32,801 bases of DNA from Acetatifactor sp. (GCA_024693365.1 JAILLF010000056.1:1-32801); one strand, 5' to 3'. Counted from the first letter of the stretch, positions 22,170 to 30,681 are shown. The notes: generated by a model from the letters alone, not told the origin. Program-made: numbers and translations.

Positions 22170-22814
22170 ATGAACGGAACGTGGAGTCAAAAAAGATGGA
22201 AAGAAGTCCCTTACGTTAGCATTATGTTAGTGGCCGTCAACGTGCTGTTATTTCTCATCACGGAGTTTGGCGGGGACGATCTTTATGAAGTGGGGGCGCT
22301 GACCGTGGAAGGCGTGCTTGTGCACGGTGAATACGAGCGCTTTATCATTAGCATGTTTTTGCACGGGGGCATAGATCATATTTTTAATAACATGGTGATC
22401 CTGTATTTTATGGGTTCCATGATCGAGAAGGAAATCGGGCACTTGCCGTACGGCGTGATTTATTTTCTTTCCGGGATCGGCGGGGGCATGTTGTCGCTCT
22501 ACGTCAAGCTGATTCAGGGAACCTCCGTCGGAAGCGTGGGCGCAAGCGCTGCCATTTTTGGATTGGACGGATTGCTTCTCGCGATGGTACTCTTTTACCG
22601 GAAGCCAATGCCAATGGTAACGCCGCTCAGGGTAGGTCTGATGATCGCGCTGAGCCTTTACAGCGGCTTTACCGCCACCAACGTGGACAACGCGGGGCAT
22701 CTGGGCGGGCTTCTCACGGGACTGATCCTGGGATCACTGTTTTGCATGATCAAGCGCTATTCGAAGGGATTGCCTTCGCTGATGCGCGGCAGGAACGAGG
22801 ATGACGATTTTTGA
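22170..22814 (+). CDS. rhomboid-family intramembrane serine protease
   Basis: This 214-residue protein has six predicted membrane helices. The catalytic serine lies in GSVGASAAIFG (GxSxxxFG motif), the catalytic histidine in NAGHLGG, and the HxxxN motif of helix 2 in HGGIDHIFNNM. It should cut membrane proteins within or near the bilayer; the substrate is unknown. The ribosome site is poor (GGGGAA). It starts a same-strand series that includes three single-pass membrane proteins, which could be looked at as possible substrates, though nothing in the sequence proves this. Confidence 0.92.
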   Translation: MNGTWSQKRWKEVPYVSIMLVAVNVLLFLITEFGGDDLYEVGALTVEGVLVHGEYERFIISMFLHGGIDHIFNNMVILYFMGSMIEKEIGHLPYGVIYFLSGIGGGMLSLYVKLIQGTSVGSVGASAAIFGLDGLLLAMVLFYRKPMPMVTPLRVGLMIALSLYSGFTATNVDNAGHLGGLLTGLILGSLFCMIKRYSKGLPSLMRGRNEDDDF

Positions 22815-22867
22815 TGCCGGAAGGCATGGATGAATCATAAACTTGGGAAAGGAACAGGTAGGCAAAA

Positions 22868-23275
22868 ATGAAGCAGGATAATTGTATTTTTTGTAAGATT
22901 GCGAACGGGGAAATCCCGTCAAGAACGGTGTATGAGGATGCGGATTTTCGTGCCATCCTGGATCTTGGACCGGCGACGGAGGGACATACGCTGATCCTTC
23001 CGAAGGAGCATGCGGCAAATCTGTATGAACTGCCGGATGAGCTCGCGGCGAAGGTGCTTCCCGTTGCCAAAAAGGTGGCAGCGATTTTGAAGGACCGCCT
23101 CGGATGTGCGGGACTAAATCTCGTGCAGAATAACGGCGAGCTGGCAGGCCAGACGGTCATGCATTTTCATTTGCACCTGATCCCAAGATATGAAAATGAC
23201 GGACAGACAATTCTTTGGAAGCCAACGGAGCCGAGCGCGGAGGAGTTGGACGCGGTGTTAAAGAAGCTCAGTTAA
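22868..23275 (+). CDS. HIT (histidine triad) family hydrolase
   Basis: The 135-residue product is a compact HIT protein, a nucleotide phosphoramidase/hydrolase of the Hint type. CIFCKIANGEIPS at the N-terminus supplies the zinc-type cysteines, and HFHLHLIPR near residue 100 is the histidine triad with the nucleophilic middle His. GHTLILPKEH is the second family block. It is 53 bases after the rhomboid gene and 24 bases before the large repeat protein, so it is probably in the same operon. Confidence 0.95.
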   Translation: MKQDNCIFCKIANGEIPSRTVYEDADFRAILDLGPATEGHTLILPKEHAANLYELPDELAAKVLPVAKKVAAILKDRLGCAGLNLVQNNGELAGQTVMHFHLHLIPRYENDGQTILWKPTEPSAEELDAVLKKLS

Positions 23276-23299
23276 GGACTGTGTTAGGGAGGAAAAACG

Positions 23300-26200
23300 A
23301 TGGACGGTTTTTTTGCGAACAATCCTTTGGGAGAGGATCCCGACGGCGAATCCATGCTTGGCGATAACGCCATGGGAGTCGCCAGGGGCGCGAGCTTTTT
23401 GATGGGAGACGATCCTAATAAGGATTCTGTAAAACCGACGGCAAGCAGCCCCATTGGCGACGCGCCGATGGGCGAGAAGCCGAAGGAAAATCCTTTTGGC
23501 GATGATCCGCTTGGCCTTTTGTCGGGCATAAATCCCTTGGGCGGAAATGTCAAACCGGATACTTCCTTTGGCGGCGGTACGAACGTGGCAAAACCCAGTG
23601 CGCTTGGACCGAATCCTTTGGGGGATGATCCGCTTGGCCTTTTGTCGGGCATAAATCCCTTGGGCGGAAACATTAAACCGGATACCTCCTTTGGCGGCGG
23701 TACGACGATCGCGAGGGCAAGTTCTTTGGGGCCGAACCCTCTTGGACCCAACCCGCTTGGGTTAAACCCGTTGGGAGAGAATCCTTTGGGACAGGATCCT
23801 CTTGGGCTTGGCGCGAAGGAAGAGGCTGCGCCCGCGCCCGCTCCGGAACCTGTTCCGGAACCCGTAAAGGAGGAGCCGAAGGAGATTCCTTTGGGCGGCA
23901 TCATCTCTTTGGAGGATGATTTTGGAGACGGCGTGCTGGGCGGAATTATTTCCCTGAGCGATCCCACTTCTTTTAGCAGCGGGATTATTTCCGGCAGATC
24001 CTCCTTTGGGAGCGGCGTTGTTTCGAGTGACGCTTCTTATGATGACGAGAATGCCTCGAGTGAATCTTCCGGCGAAGCTTCCAACGGATCTTCTTTGGGA
24101 AGTGGCGTCATTTCGAGCAGTTATTCATATGATGACGATGATAATTCCATTCAGATTCCTTACGGCGACGGAACGCTGGATTCTACGCTGGAAGGCAGCA
24201 GCAGTTATTATAACAATGGTTCTTCCCTGGGAGACGATGATGACTTTAAGCCCCTTGGTGAGAACGTAAATGATGACGTATTTTCGCTGAATTATGCGGG
24301 ACTGGATGCCGCAGATGATGATCCGCTGGGACTGATGTCGGGCGGCGCTTCCGACAACAATCCGCTGGGAGAGGTTCCTTCCGCACCGAAGAATGACGGC
24401 TCCGAGGGCATGGATCCTTTGAGAGCCCTGCTTCTGGCGGGCGGAAATCCTTTTGGCGATAACGCGAAAAACATTGCACCGGACCTTTCGTTCGGCAAGG
24501 AGGCGCTTAAGCCGAAGCATTTTGAGCCCATGAAGGCTTCCGGCCCCAGGGTACACGCGGAGAACGTGCAGGTGAATAATCCATTGGGCGACAATCCGTT
24601 TGGAAAGGACATTGTGCCGGACTTTTCCTTTGGCAAGGAGGCTCTCAAGCCAAAGAGATACGTGCCGAAGAAACCGTTTGAGGAAAGTGGTACGCTGGCC
24701 AATGAAATGATGGCCGTTGACAGTCAGGGTGACGTTCTTGAGTCTGAGGAGCAGCCCTTGGCAGTCAATGACCAGGACGTTTTCAACTTCGAAGGCAAGG
24801 CCGTTGAGAACGTGAGCATTCTGGAGAAGGATACGCGCGAGTTGCACTTCGAAGAGGAGAACATGCTGGGATATAACGCCATGGGCGTTGACAGGAGCGC
24901 AAGCTTTTTGATGGGCGCTGATCCGAACGAAGTGGTACAAAAGGAGGTCGAAGACTTTACGCTGGGAGATGCGCCGATGGGCGTGGCACCGAAGGCGAAG
25001 GCAGCAGTGCAGAAGCCGGCGACGCGACAACCCGTGAAAGTTCCCCCGCTGGGTGAAAATGCACTGGGTGCAAATCCTTTGGGCGAAAATGTCAAGCCAG
25101 ACGTTTCCTTTGATGACGCGACGACGGTGGCAAGCGCAAGCGGGCTTGGTCCGAATCCCCTTGGACCGGATCCGTTGGGCTTGCTGGCAGCAGAGAATAA
25201 AAAGAATGAAAGCAGAACTGAAGAAAAGGTGACGGTGAGCCCCGCCGTTTCAGAACCGGCAGCGAAGAAGCCTTTTGGGGAGAATCCCTTGGGCCTGAAT
25301 CCTCTTGGGCCGAATCCTCTGGGAGGAAATGTCAGACCGGACAATTCGTTTGGGGGCAATGCGGCGGTTAGGCCCACTGGTTTCTATGGCAGCGATACGC
25401 TGATCCAACCGGCAAAGCCTGCTGAAAGCGATACGCTGGTTGAGCCTGCAAAACCGGCACCCGTTAGTTCTTTTGCGGCGGCGCACTCGACGACCAGTTC
25501 GCTGTATGATGATCTGGATGAGCCGAATGAAGAGGAAGAGGAAGAAGAGGATTCCGACGAGAGATTTTGTCCAGAGTGCGGCATGCCCATGATGGGCCGC
25601 GACAGCTTCTGTAACAGATGCGGTAAGAAGGTAGAACCTGTTGGAAAACGGGAATATGAGCGCATGAGGGCAAAGAAGTCCGGCAGCAGTACGACTTCCC
25701 GAAGTGGCGCCGGCAGTTCTTCCCGAGGCACCGGCAGTGGCGGAAGCGGCGGTTCCTATGGCGGAAATGGCGGCTTTGGCGGTTATGACGATGATGAATA
25801 TGGCAGGGCGCCCATCCCTACTTCCAGGGTGCGTCAGGCTCCGGAGATTCCCGTGAAGCTGATCGTGCTTGGCGCCATAACGGCCGTTATGGTGATCGTG
25901 GCGATCGTGTGCACCGTTTTGGCAATCTCGGCGTCCAAGAAGGATGCAATCACCGTGCTGCAAAAGCAAAGTGTTACGAATGGTCACAACGTGACGGAAA
26001 CAATCACGTTTTATTCAACCGGAAACAAGATCCGCAGCATAACGGAAGAGATGGTCATAGATGCCACCGGAATGAGCCAGGACGACATTAACTTCAATAA
26101 AGAGCATTGGGACAAGACCTATGCGGACATTGCAAAGGCATCGTTTATTGATTATAACGTTTCCCAGAACGGAAATGAGATTGTCATGCATCTGGCTTAT

Positions 26201-26359
26201 AATTTCCTTGACAACAAGGACAACATTACAACCATGAGCGAAATGGGACTGTTTAAGCTTGGCGGAAATAAGACGGAAGCAGGAAACGGCGATTACATAG
26301 CGCTTAAAAAGACTTTGAAGGATCTGCAAAAGACAGGGTACGTCCTGCAGGAGAATTAG
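23300..26359 (+). CDS. NPLG-repeat, zinc-ribbon, single-pass membrane protein (large member)
   Basis: This 1019-residue protein has four parts. Residues 1-735 are acidic, probably disordered and built on (N/D)PLG: I count 15 NPLG and 5 DPLG, with degenerate NPFG, NAMG and APMG forms, plus at least six copies of a (V/I)xPDxSFG block. Residues of about 755-780 form a zinc ribbon (CPECGMPMMGRDSFCNRC). A Gly/Ser-rich stretch leads to one membrane helix (about 852-877). The last 140 residues are outside, with TETITFYSTGNKIRSI and GYVL near the end, resembling YehR/DUF1307-type lipoprotein domains. The repeat part has no signal peptide, so it faces the cytoplasm. GGGAGG precedes the ATG. The function is unknown. 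Confidence 0.8.
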   Translation: MDGFFANNPLGEDPDGESMLGDNAMGVARGASFLMGDDPNKDSVKPTASSPIGDAPMGEKPKENPFGDDPLGLLSGINPLGGNVKPDTSFGGGTNVAKPSALGPNPLGDDPLGLLSGINPLGGNIKPDTSFGGGTTIARASSLGPNPLGPNPLGLNPLGENPLGQDPLGLGAKEEAAPAPAPEPVPEPVKEEPKEIPLGGIISLEDDFGDGVLGGIISLSDPTSFSSGIISGRSSFGSGVVSSDASYDDENASSESSGEASNGSSLGSGVISSSYSYDDDDNSIQIPYGDGTLDSTLEGSSSYYNNGSSLGDDDDFKPLGENVNDDVFSLNYAGLDAADDDPLGLMSGGASDNNPLGEVPSAPKNDGSEGMDPLRALLLAGGNPFGDNAKNIAPDLSFGKEALKPKHFEPMKASGPRVHAENVQVNNPLGDNPFGKDIVPDFSFGKEALKPKRYVPKKPFEESGTLANEMMAVDSQGDVLESEEQPLAVNDQDVFNFEGKAVENVSILEKDTRELHFEEENMLGYNAMGVDRSASFLMGADPNEVVQKEVEDFTLGDAPMGVAPKAKAAVQKPATRQPVKVPPLGENALGANPLGENVKPDVSFDDATTVASASGLGPNPLGPDPLGLLAAENKKNESRTEEKVTVSPAVSEPAAKKPFGENPLGLNPLGPNPLGGNVRPDNSFGGNAAVRPTGFYGSDTLIQPAKPAESDTLVEPAKPAPVSSFAAAHSTTSSLYDDLDEPNEEEEEEEDSDERFCPECGMPMMGRDSFCNRCGKKVEPVGKREYERMRAKKSGSSTTSRSGAGSSSRGTGSGGSGGSYGGNGGFGGYDDDEYGRAPIPTSRVRQAPEIPVKLIVLGAITAVMVIVAIVCTVLAISASKKDAITVLQKQSVTNGHNVTETITFYSTGNKIRSITEEMVIDATGMSQDDINFNKEHWDKTYADIAKASFIDYNVSQNGNEIVMHLAYNFLDNKDNITTMSEMGLFKLGGNKTEAGNGDYIALKKTLKDLQKTGYVLQEN
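23501..23746 (+). repeat. 123-bp tandem duplication inside the NPLG gene
   Basis: 23501-23623 and 23624-23746 are near copies with a 41-codon unit (starts DDPLGLLSGINPLGGN, ends near LGPNPLG). The first 45 bases are identical and the rest differs at scattered sites, so the duplication is recent but not brand new. Confidence 0.85.
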
Positions 26360-26417
26360 GGCGGATAACAATATCAATACTTTCGGATGAAGAAGGTATT
26401 GCCTAAGGGAGGAAGAA

Positions 26418-27386
26418 ATGGAAGACAATCAGTCCAGAGTGTGTCTAAAATGCGGAACGCCGCTGATGGAGGATAATTTTTGCATGGGTTGCGGGACCTA
26501 CGTGGACCCTGACAGTGGTGCGGCGAAGGGAAAAGATTCCGTTGTTGGATATGGTGAATCTGACAGTTTTGGATCCTTTGGGATGAGCCCTGCGGCGGAC
26601 CCGACTGGCATTATCGGAGAGAGTGGCGCAAGCGACGGGTTCGGCGCGGGCAGCGGAAATTCTGCGGCGGGCAGCTATGGCACGGCAGGAAATTACGGAA
26701 CGGCAGGCAATTATGACTCCGCAGGAAATTACGGAACGAGCAGCGACTATGGCGCGGCAGGAGATTACGGAACGAGCGGCAGCTATGGCACGGCGGGAAA
26801 TTACGGAACGGCAGGCAATTATGACTCCGCAGGAAATTATGGCAATGCCGGCGGCCCGAACGGGAATTCCAGTGCTCCCGTGGCACGCGGTTACTCAGAT
26901 AATCCTTCTTTTTTGGCATCCGTTCTGATCATGGCGGGAATTGCCTGCGCGGTATTTCTGCTCATCTTTGTGGTGGACACCATGACAAAGTTAAGGCAAC
27001 AGAGCGCGAAATATCTGTCGCCTAATGGGGATGGGAATTATACGGAGTATTGGCAGGTGGATTATAAGGGCGATAAGGTTCTGCAGGTTCAGGACGTATT
27101 GGAAATCAGTCTTTACGGAGAATCTGACGTGGACATAGCCTCTTATAAGGGTGAATGGGAGGACAAATGCCAAGAGTTATTTGGCAAGTATCCTACCATA
27201 TCGTATCAGGTGACGTCGGCGGGTTCGACGGTCTCCGTAATCATCACGTACGGAAGCTTGGACAAACGGGACGGGATGCAGGCAATGGTAAAGGCTGCGA
27301 ACGTTATGATGACAGGAAATGCGAGTTATGTTTCCATGAAGTCCGTGGATAAGTCGCTTCTGAAGAACGGTTGGAAAAAGAGGTAA
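26418..27386 (+). CDS. zinc-ribbon, hexapeptide-repeat, single-pass membrane protein
   Basis: The product is 322 residues. A zinc ribbon (CLKCGTPLMEDNFCMGC) stands at residues 8-24. Residues of about 83-147 are hexapeptide repeats of the type (N/S/D)Y(G/D)(T/S/A)(A/S)G, ten or so in a row. One membrane helix follows (about 163-190), and the last 130 residues form an outside domain with a YTEYWQVDYKGDKVLQVQD strand pattern like that of its two relatives. It lacks the NPLG array. GGGAGGAAG lies before the ATG. It follows the large member by 58 bases and overlaps the fumarase alpha ATG by one base. The function is unknown. Confidence 0.78.
   Translation: MEDNQSRVCLKCGTPLMEDNFCMGCGTYVDPDSGAAKGKDSVVGYGESDSFGSFGMSPAADPTGIIGESGASDGFGAGSGNSAAGSYGTAGNYGTAGNYDSAGNYGTSSDYGAAGDYGTSGSYGTAGNYGTAGNYDSAGNYGNAGGPNGNSSAPVARGYSDNPSFLASVLIMAGIACAVFLLIFVVDTMTKLRQQSAKYLSPNGDGNYTEYWQVDYKGDKVLQVQDVLEISLYGESDVDIASYKGEWEDKCQELFGKYPTISYQVTSAGSTVSVIITYGSLDKRDGMQAMVKAANVMMTGNASYVSMKSVDKSLLKNGWKKR
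26673..26850 (+). repeat. 18-bp repeats with a 108-bp higher-order duplication
   Basis: Units of 18 bases encode (N/S/D)YGTAG-like hexapeptides. On top of this, the block starting AGCTATGGCACGGC at 26673 recurs at 26781 almost unchanged for about 60 bases, an offset of six units. Both levels keep the reading frame. Confidence 0.85.
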
Positions 27387-28237
27387 TGGAAGTCATGAGA
27401 ACCATAAACGTCAGTGAAGTTACGGAAAAGATCAGTGAGGCGTGCATTGAGGCGAATCACTTTTTATCCGCGGACATGAAGGAAAAATTGGAACAGGCGA
27501 CGAGGCAGGAGGAAGCGCCCTTAGGGCGGCAGATTCTGGAGCAGTTGCAGGAAAACCTTAGAATCGCGGGAGAAGACATGATTCCAATCTGCCAGGATAC
27601 GGGAATGGCAGTCATCTTTATGGAGATCGGACAGGACGTGCATTTTGAGGGTGGAAGCCTTACGGATGCCATCAATGAGGGCGTCAGGAGAGGGTACGTG
27701 GATGGATTTCTGCGCAAGTCCGTGGTGAAGGATCCCATTTTGCGGGAGAACACTAAGGACAATACGCCAGCCGTGATTCATTATGACGTGGTGCCCGGGG
27801 ACAAGGTGAAGATCACCGTAGCGCCGAAGGGCTTTGGAAGTGAAAACATGAGCCGCGTGTTTATGTTAAAGCCTGCGGACGGAATCGAAGGCGTAAAGAA
27901 CGCGATCCTCACGGCGGTGAAGGATGCGGGGCCAAACGCCTGTCCGCCCATGGTGGTTGGCGTTGGCATCGGCGGAACGTTTGAAAAATGTGCCATTTTG
28001 GCGAAGAAGGCCTTGACGAGGCCCGTGGATCAGCACTCGGAGATCACTTGGGTACGGGAGCTGGAGGAGGAAATGCTGGAGAAGATCAATCGCACCGGCA
28101 TTGGCCCTGGAGGACTCGGCGGCAGTACGACTGCCATGGCGGTCAACGTTAATACTTATCCCACGCACATTGCGGGATTGCCCGTTGCGATCAACATTTG
28201 TTGTCACGTAAACAGACATGCGGTGCGGGAGATTTAG
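27386..28237 (+). CDS. fumarate hydratase class I, alpha subunit
   Basis: This 283-residue protein corresponds to the N-terminal, iron-sulfur part of class I fumarases (also tartrate dehydratase alpha). ICQDTGMAVIF holds the first cluster cysteine, NACPPMVVGVGIGGTFE the second block, and GIGPGGLGGSTTAMAVN the substrate loop near the end. With the beta subunit it converts fumarate and malate in the cytoplasm and is oxygen sensitive, which fits an anaerobe. The ATG at 27386 overlaps the TAA of the preceding gene; the ATG at 27395 is an equal alternative with better distance to AAGAGG. Both flanking genes belong to the zinc-ribbon series, an unusual setting. Confidence 0.93.
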   Translation: MEVMRTINVSEVTEKISEACIEANHFLSADMKEKLEQATRQEEAPLGRQILEQLQENLRIAGEDMIPICQDTGMAVIFMEIGQDVHFEGGSLTDAINEGVRRGYVDGFLRKSVVKDPILRENTKDNTPAVIHYDVVPGDKVKITVAPKGFGSENMSRVFMLKPADGIEGVKNAILTAVKDAGPNACPPMVVGVGIGGTFEKCAILAKKALTRPVDQHSEITWVRELEEEMLEKINRTGIGPGGLGGSTTAMAVNVNTYPTHIAGLPVAINICCHVNRHAVREI

Positions 28238-28247
28238 GAGGAAAGAC

Positions 28248-28799
28248 ATGGACAGATACGTGAAGGTTCCGCTGAGTGACGAGGATGCAAGATCCTTGAA
28301 GTCGGGGGATTACGTATACTTAACGGGAACGATCTATACGGCCAGGGACGCAGCGCATAAGCGGATGCAGGAAGCGCTGGACCGGGGCGAGGAGCTTCCC
28401 CTGGAGATGAAGAATAACGTGATTTATTACATGGGACCGTCACCGGCCCGGGAAGGGCGGCCCATCGGCTCCGCAGGTCCGACGACCGCAAGCCGCATGG
28501 ACAAGTATGCGCCGGCTCTTTTGGATCTTGGACTAAAAGGCATGATTGGAAAGGGAAAGCGTTCCCAGGCGGTAAAGGATGCGATCGTGAGAAACGGCGC
28601 CACGTATTTCGCTGCAGTAGGCGGCGCGGGCGCATTGCTTTCCAAGTCGATCCTGAGTTCTGAAGTGATTGCTTATGATGATCTGGGGACGGAGGCAATC
28701 CGGAAACTGGAAGTTAAGGATTTCCCAGTGATCGTGGTGATCGACGCGGAGGGAAATAATTTGTATGAAACGGCCACTGCGGCTTATTGTAAGGAGTAG
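28248..28799 (+). CDS. fumarate hydratase class I, beta subunit
   Basis: This 183-residue protein is the C-terminal, swivelling part of a class I fumarase. Family blocks are GDYVYLTGTIYTARDAAHKR, YYMGPSPAREGRPIGSAGPT, a KGKRSQAVKDAI basic loop and the GGAGALLSKSI glycine turn. It forms the active site with the alpha subunit coded ten bases upstream. TTAGGAGGAAAG gives a strong ribosome site for the ATG at 28248. Both subunits are full length. Confidence 0.93.
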   Translation: MDRYVKVPLSDEDARSLKSGDYVYLTGTIYTARDAAHKRMQEALDRGEELPLEMKNNVIYYMGPSPAREGRPIGSAGPTTASRMDKYAPALLDLGLKGMIGKGKRSQAVKDAIVRNGATYFAAVGGAGALLSKSILSSEVIAYDDLGTEAIRKLEVKDFPVIVVIDAEGNNLYETATAAYCKE

Positions 28800-28805
28800 C
28801 CAGCG

Positions 28806-29516
28806 ATGAGAATTGCATTGATGGTTTTGATGAATTTTTTGCTGGCGCCGTTTATGTTCATCCGGCTTTGTTGGGTGGCAAAGCACTACAACGGAGATTA
28901 CAATCCCGGCTTTAAGATTTCGAAATTTATCGCGAAGCGGGCAATCTGGGGCGGAAACATCAAGCTGGAGGTGCACGGCGTTGAGAATCTGCCGGAAAAG
29001 GACGGCTTTATGTTTTACCCGAATCATCAGGGGTTGTTTGATTCGCTGACGTTTTATTCATCTTGTCCAAGGCCTTTTGCAGCGGTGATCAAGAAGGAGG
29101 CCAAGAACATTATTCTGCTCAAGCAGGTGCTTGAGGCTACGGGATCCCTTGCCATGGATCGTGAGGACGTGCGTCAGTCCATGCAGGTGATCAATCAGAT
29201 TGCTGAGGAAGTAAAGGCCGGACGAAATTACCTGATTTTCCCTGAGGGGCATCGCAGCCGTGAAGGAAATAAGGTGCAAGAGTTTAAGCCGGGAAGCTTC
29301 AAGGCGGCGCAGAAGGCGAAATGTCCCATCGTGCCGTGCGCATTGATTAACTGCTTTATACCGTTTGACGTGCAGTCCATTCGCCGCGTAACGGTGAAGC
29401 TGATTTACTTAAAGCCTATGTATTATGAAGAATATCAGGGCATGAAAACGGTAGAGATCGCGACGGAGGTTCGCCGGAGGATCGTGGAAGCCATTGCACA
29501 ATATGAAGACAAATAG
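28806..29516 (+). CDS. 1-acyl-sn-glycerol-3-phosphate acyltransferase (PlsC-like)
   Basis: The product is 236 residues, with an N-terminal membrane helix followed by the acyltransferase fold. The HxxxxD catalytic motif is NHQGLFDSL, and FPEGHRSREGNKVQEFKPG is the substrate-binding EGxRS block; CPIVPCALI is the fourth block. It should transfer an acyl chain to lysophosphatidate in membrane lipid synthesis. AAGGAGTAG, which includes the end of the fumarase gene, precedes the ATG. It is followed after 23 bases by the third zinc-ribbon protein. Confidence 0.9.
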   Translation: MRIALMVLMNFLLAPFMFIRLCWVAKHYNGDYNPGFKISKFIAKRAIWGGNIKLEVHGVENLPEKDGFMFYPNHQGLFDSLTFYSSCPRPFAAVIKKEAKNIILLKQVLEATGSLAMDREDVRQSMQVINQIAEEVKAGRNYLIFPEGHRSREGNKVQEFKPGSFKAAQKAKCPIVPCALINCFIPFDVQSIRRVTVKLIYLKPMYYEEYQGMKTVEIATEVRRRIVEAIAQYEDK

Positions 29517-29539
29517 CTGTTTTAATGGGGGAGAGGATT

Positions 29540-30577
29540 ATGGAAAATAATGATTGGAAAACAAATCCGCTCGGAGAAAATCCATTGGGAGAAGGATTCG
29601 TCGCAGATAATTCTTTCGGAACGAAAGGAATGTACGGTGATGATGCGGAGGAATCCGGAAACGGTCCTGAAAAGAAGGTTTGTCCGCAGTGCGGCATGGA
29701 GCTGCCTGAGGGGGAAACGTTTTGCATGGCATGCGGAATGACAGTGATTCCCGTGTTGAAAAAGGATTACGACAAGGCCGTGAGTGCCGGTCAGGATCCG
29801 GTTGCTTACAGCAAGGTCCTCGGCACGGAAGTCTCTAGCGGTTCCGGCGCAGGCGGAAGTTCTTACGGCGGCAATTCCTATGGCAGCGGAAACTCCGGCT
29901 CCTACGGCGGCAGCAATTCCTATGGCGGCGGAAACTCCGGCTCCTACGGCGGTGGCAGTTCTTATGGCGGCGGCAGTTCCTATGGCGGCGGCAGCTCTTA
30001 TGGCGGACAGGGGCGCTCCTCTTCGTATTCGAAGAAAGAGAGCGAGCCGAGCGTGATATATATGTTTTTTTGGGCGCTGGTTGCGCTTGTTGCGATCGCA
30101 GTTCTTGTATTTTTTGTTCATAAATTAAACGTGGAGCGGAATGCAGAGAAGACAACGACGCTGTTTCGTACCGTGAAGGAAAATAACGTCGTGGCGGAAG
30201 AAACGGTTATCTATACGTCGAAGGGCGACAAGGTCACCAAGATTACTTACCAGACCGAGATAGGGATAGACGGATGGGATCAGTACAAGGTCGATCAGGT
30301 CAAAAATTCGCTGGATCGGGAATATGCAGCATATGAAACAAGCGTTTCCATGCATTACAACGTAAAGCAAGTGGAAGATAAAAAACTGATTGTGACGATT
30401 GAATACGAATATCTGAACGTGATGGAAAATCTGCAGAAAATGTTAGATGACGGATTGCTTGAGAAGACGGGATTTCATGATTCGGAGGTTACGGTCAAGG
30501 ACTACATTTCGTTGGACAAATCGATATCAAATTTGAGAAATGCGGGTTACAAGATCAGGAGAGACGTGGATCAATAA
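29540..30577 (+). CDS. NPLG/zinc-ribbon membrane protein with Gly/Tyr/Ser low-complexity region
   Basis: This 345-residue protein is a small relative of the one at 23300. Residues 9-35 keep two NPLG units and a VADNSFG block. A zinc ribbon (CPQCGMELPEGETFCMAC) is near 48-65. Residues of about 102-162 are almost entirely Gly, Ser, Tyr and Asn in SYGG-type units (SSYGGG three times in a row), similar in composition to phase-separating low-complexity regions. A membrane helix at about 171-196 is followed by a domain of 145 residues outside, with AEETVIYTSKGDKVTKITY like the other two. GGGGGAGAGG precedes the ATG at 29540; the ATG at 29525 is inside that region. The function is unknown. Confidence 0.8.
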   Translation: MENNDWKTNPLGENPLGEGFVADNSFGTKGMYGDDAEESGNGPEKKVCPQCGMELPEGETFCMACGMTVIPVLKKDYDKAVSAGQDPVAYSKVLGTEVSSGSGAGGSSYGGNSYGSGNSGSYGGSNSYGGGNSGSYGGGSSYGGGSSYGGGSSYGGQGRSSSYSKKESEPSVIYMFFWALVALVAIAVLVFFVHKLNVERNAEKTTTLFRTVKENNVVAEETVIYTSKGDKVTKITYQTEIGIDGWDQYKVDQVKNSLDREYAAYETSVSMHYNVKQVEDKKLIVTIEYEYLNVMENLQKMLDDGLLEKTGFHDSEVTVKDYISLDKSISNLRNAGYKIRRDVDQ

Positions 30578-30594
30578 AAAGATTATATTTATGA

Positions 30595-30623
30595 TTGACA
30601 AATGCGGAATCCTTGCGTATAAT
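30595..30623 (+). promoter_or_regulatory. consensus promoter of the tRNA-Ser gene
   Basis: A perfect TTGACA (30595-30600) and a perfect TATAAT (30618-30623) lie 17 bases apart. The expected start of transcription, near 30630, begins with the hairpin GCGCTA-TGAGT-TAGCGC (30631-30647). The unit ends at the stem-loop at 30789, so the tRNA is transcribed alone. Confidence 0.9.
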
Positions 30624-30681
30624 GAGAAATGCGCTATGAGTTAGCGCTAAATGCATATTGGTAGAGACGAAATTCGGACAA

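Noticed and set aside
23284..25987. Several long minus-strand frames opposite the NPLG gene
   Set aside because: They arise because the repeated codons contain no antisense stops; the products are repetitive mirror patterns and have no ribosome sites.
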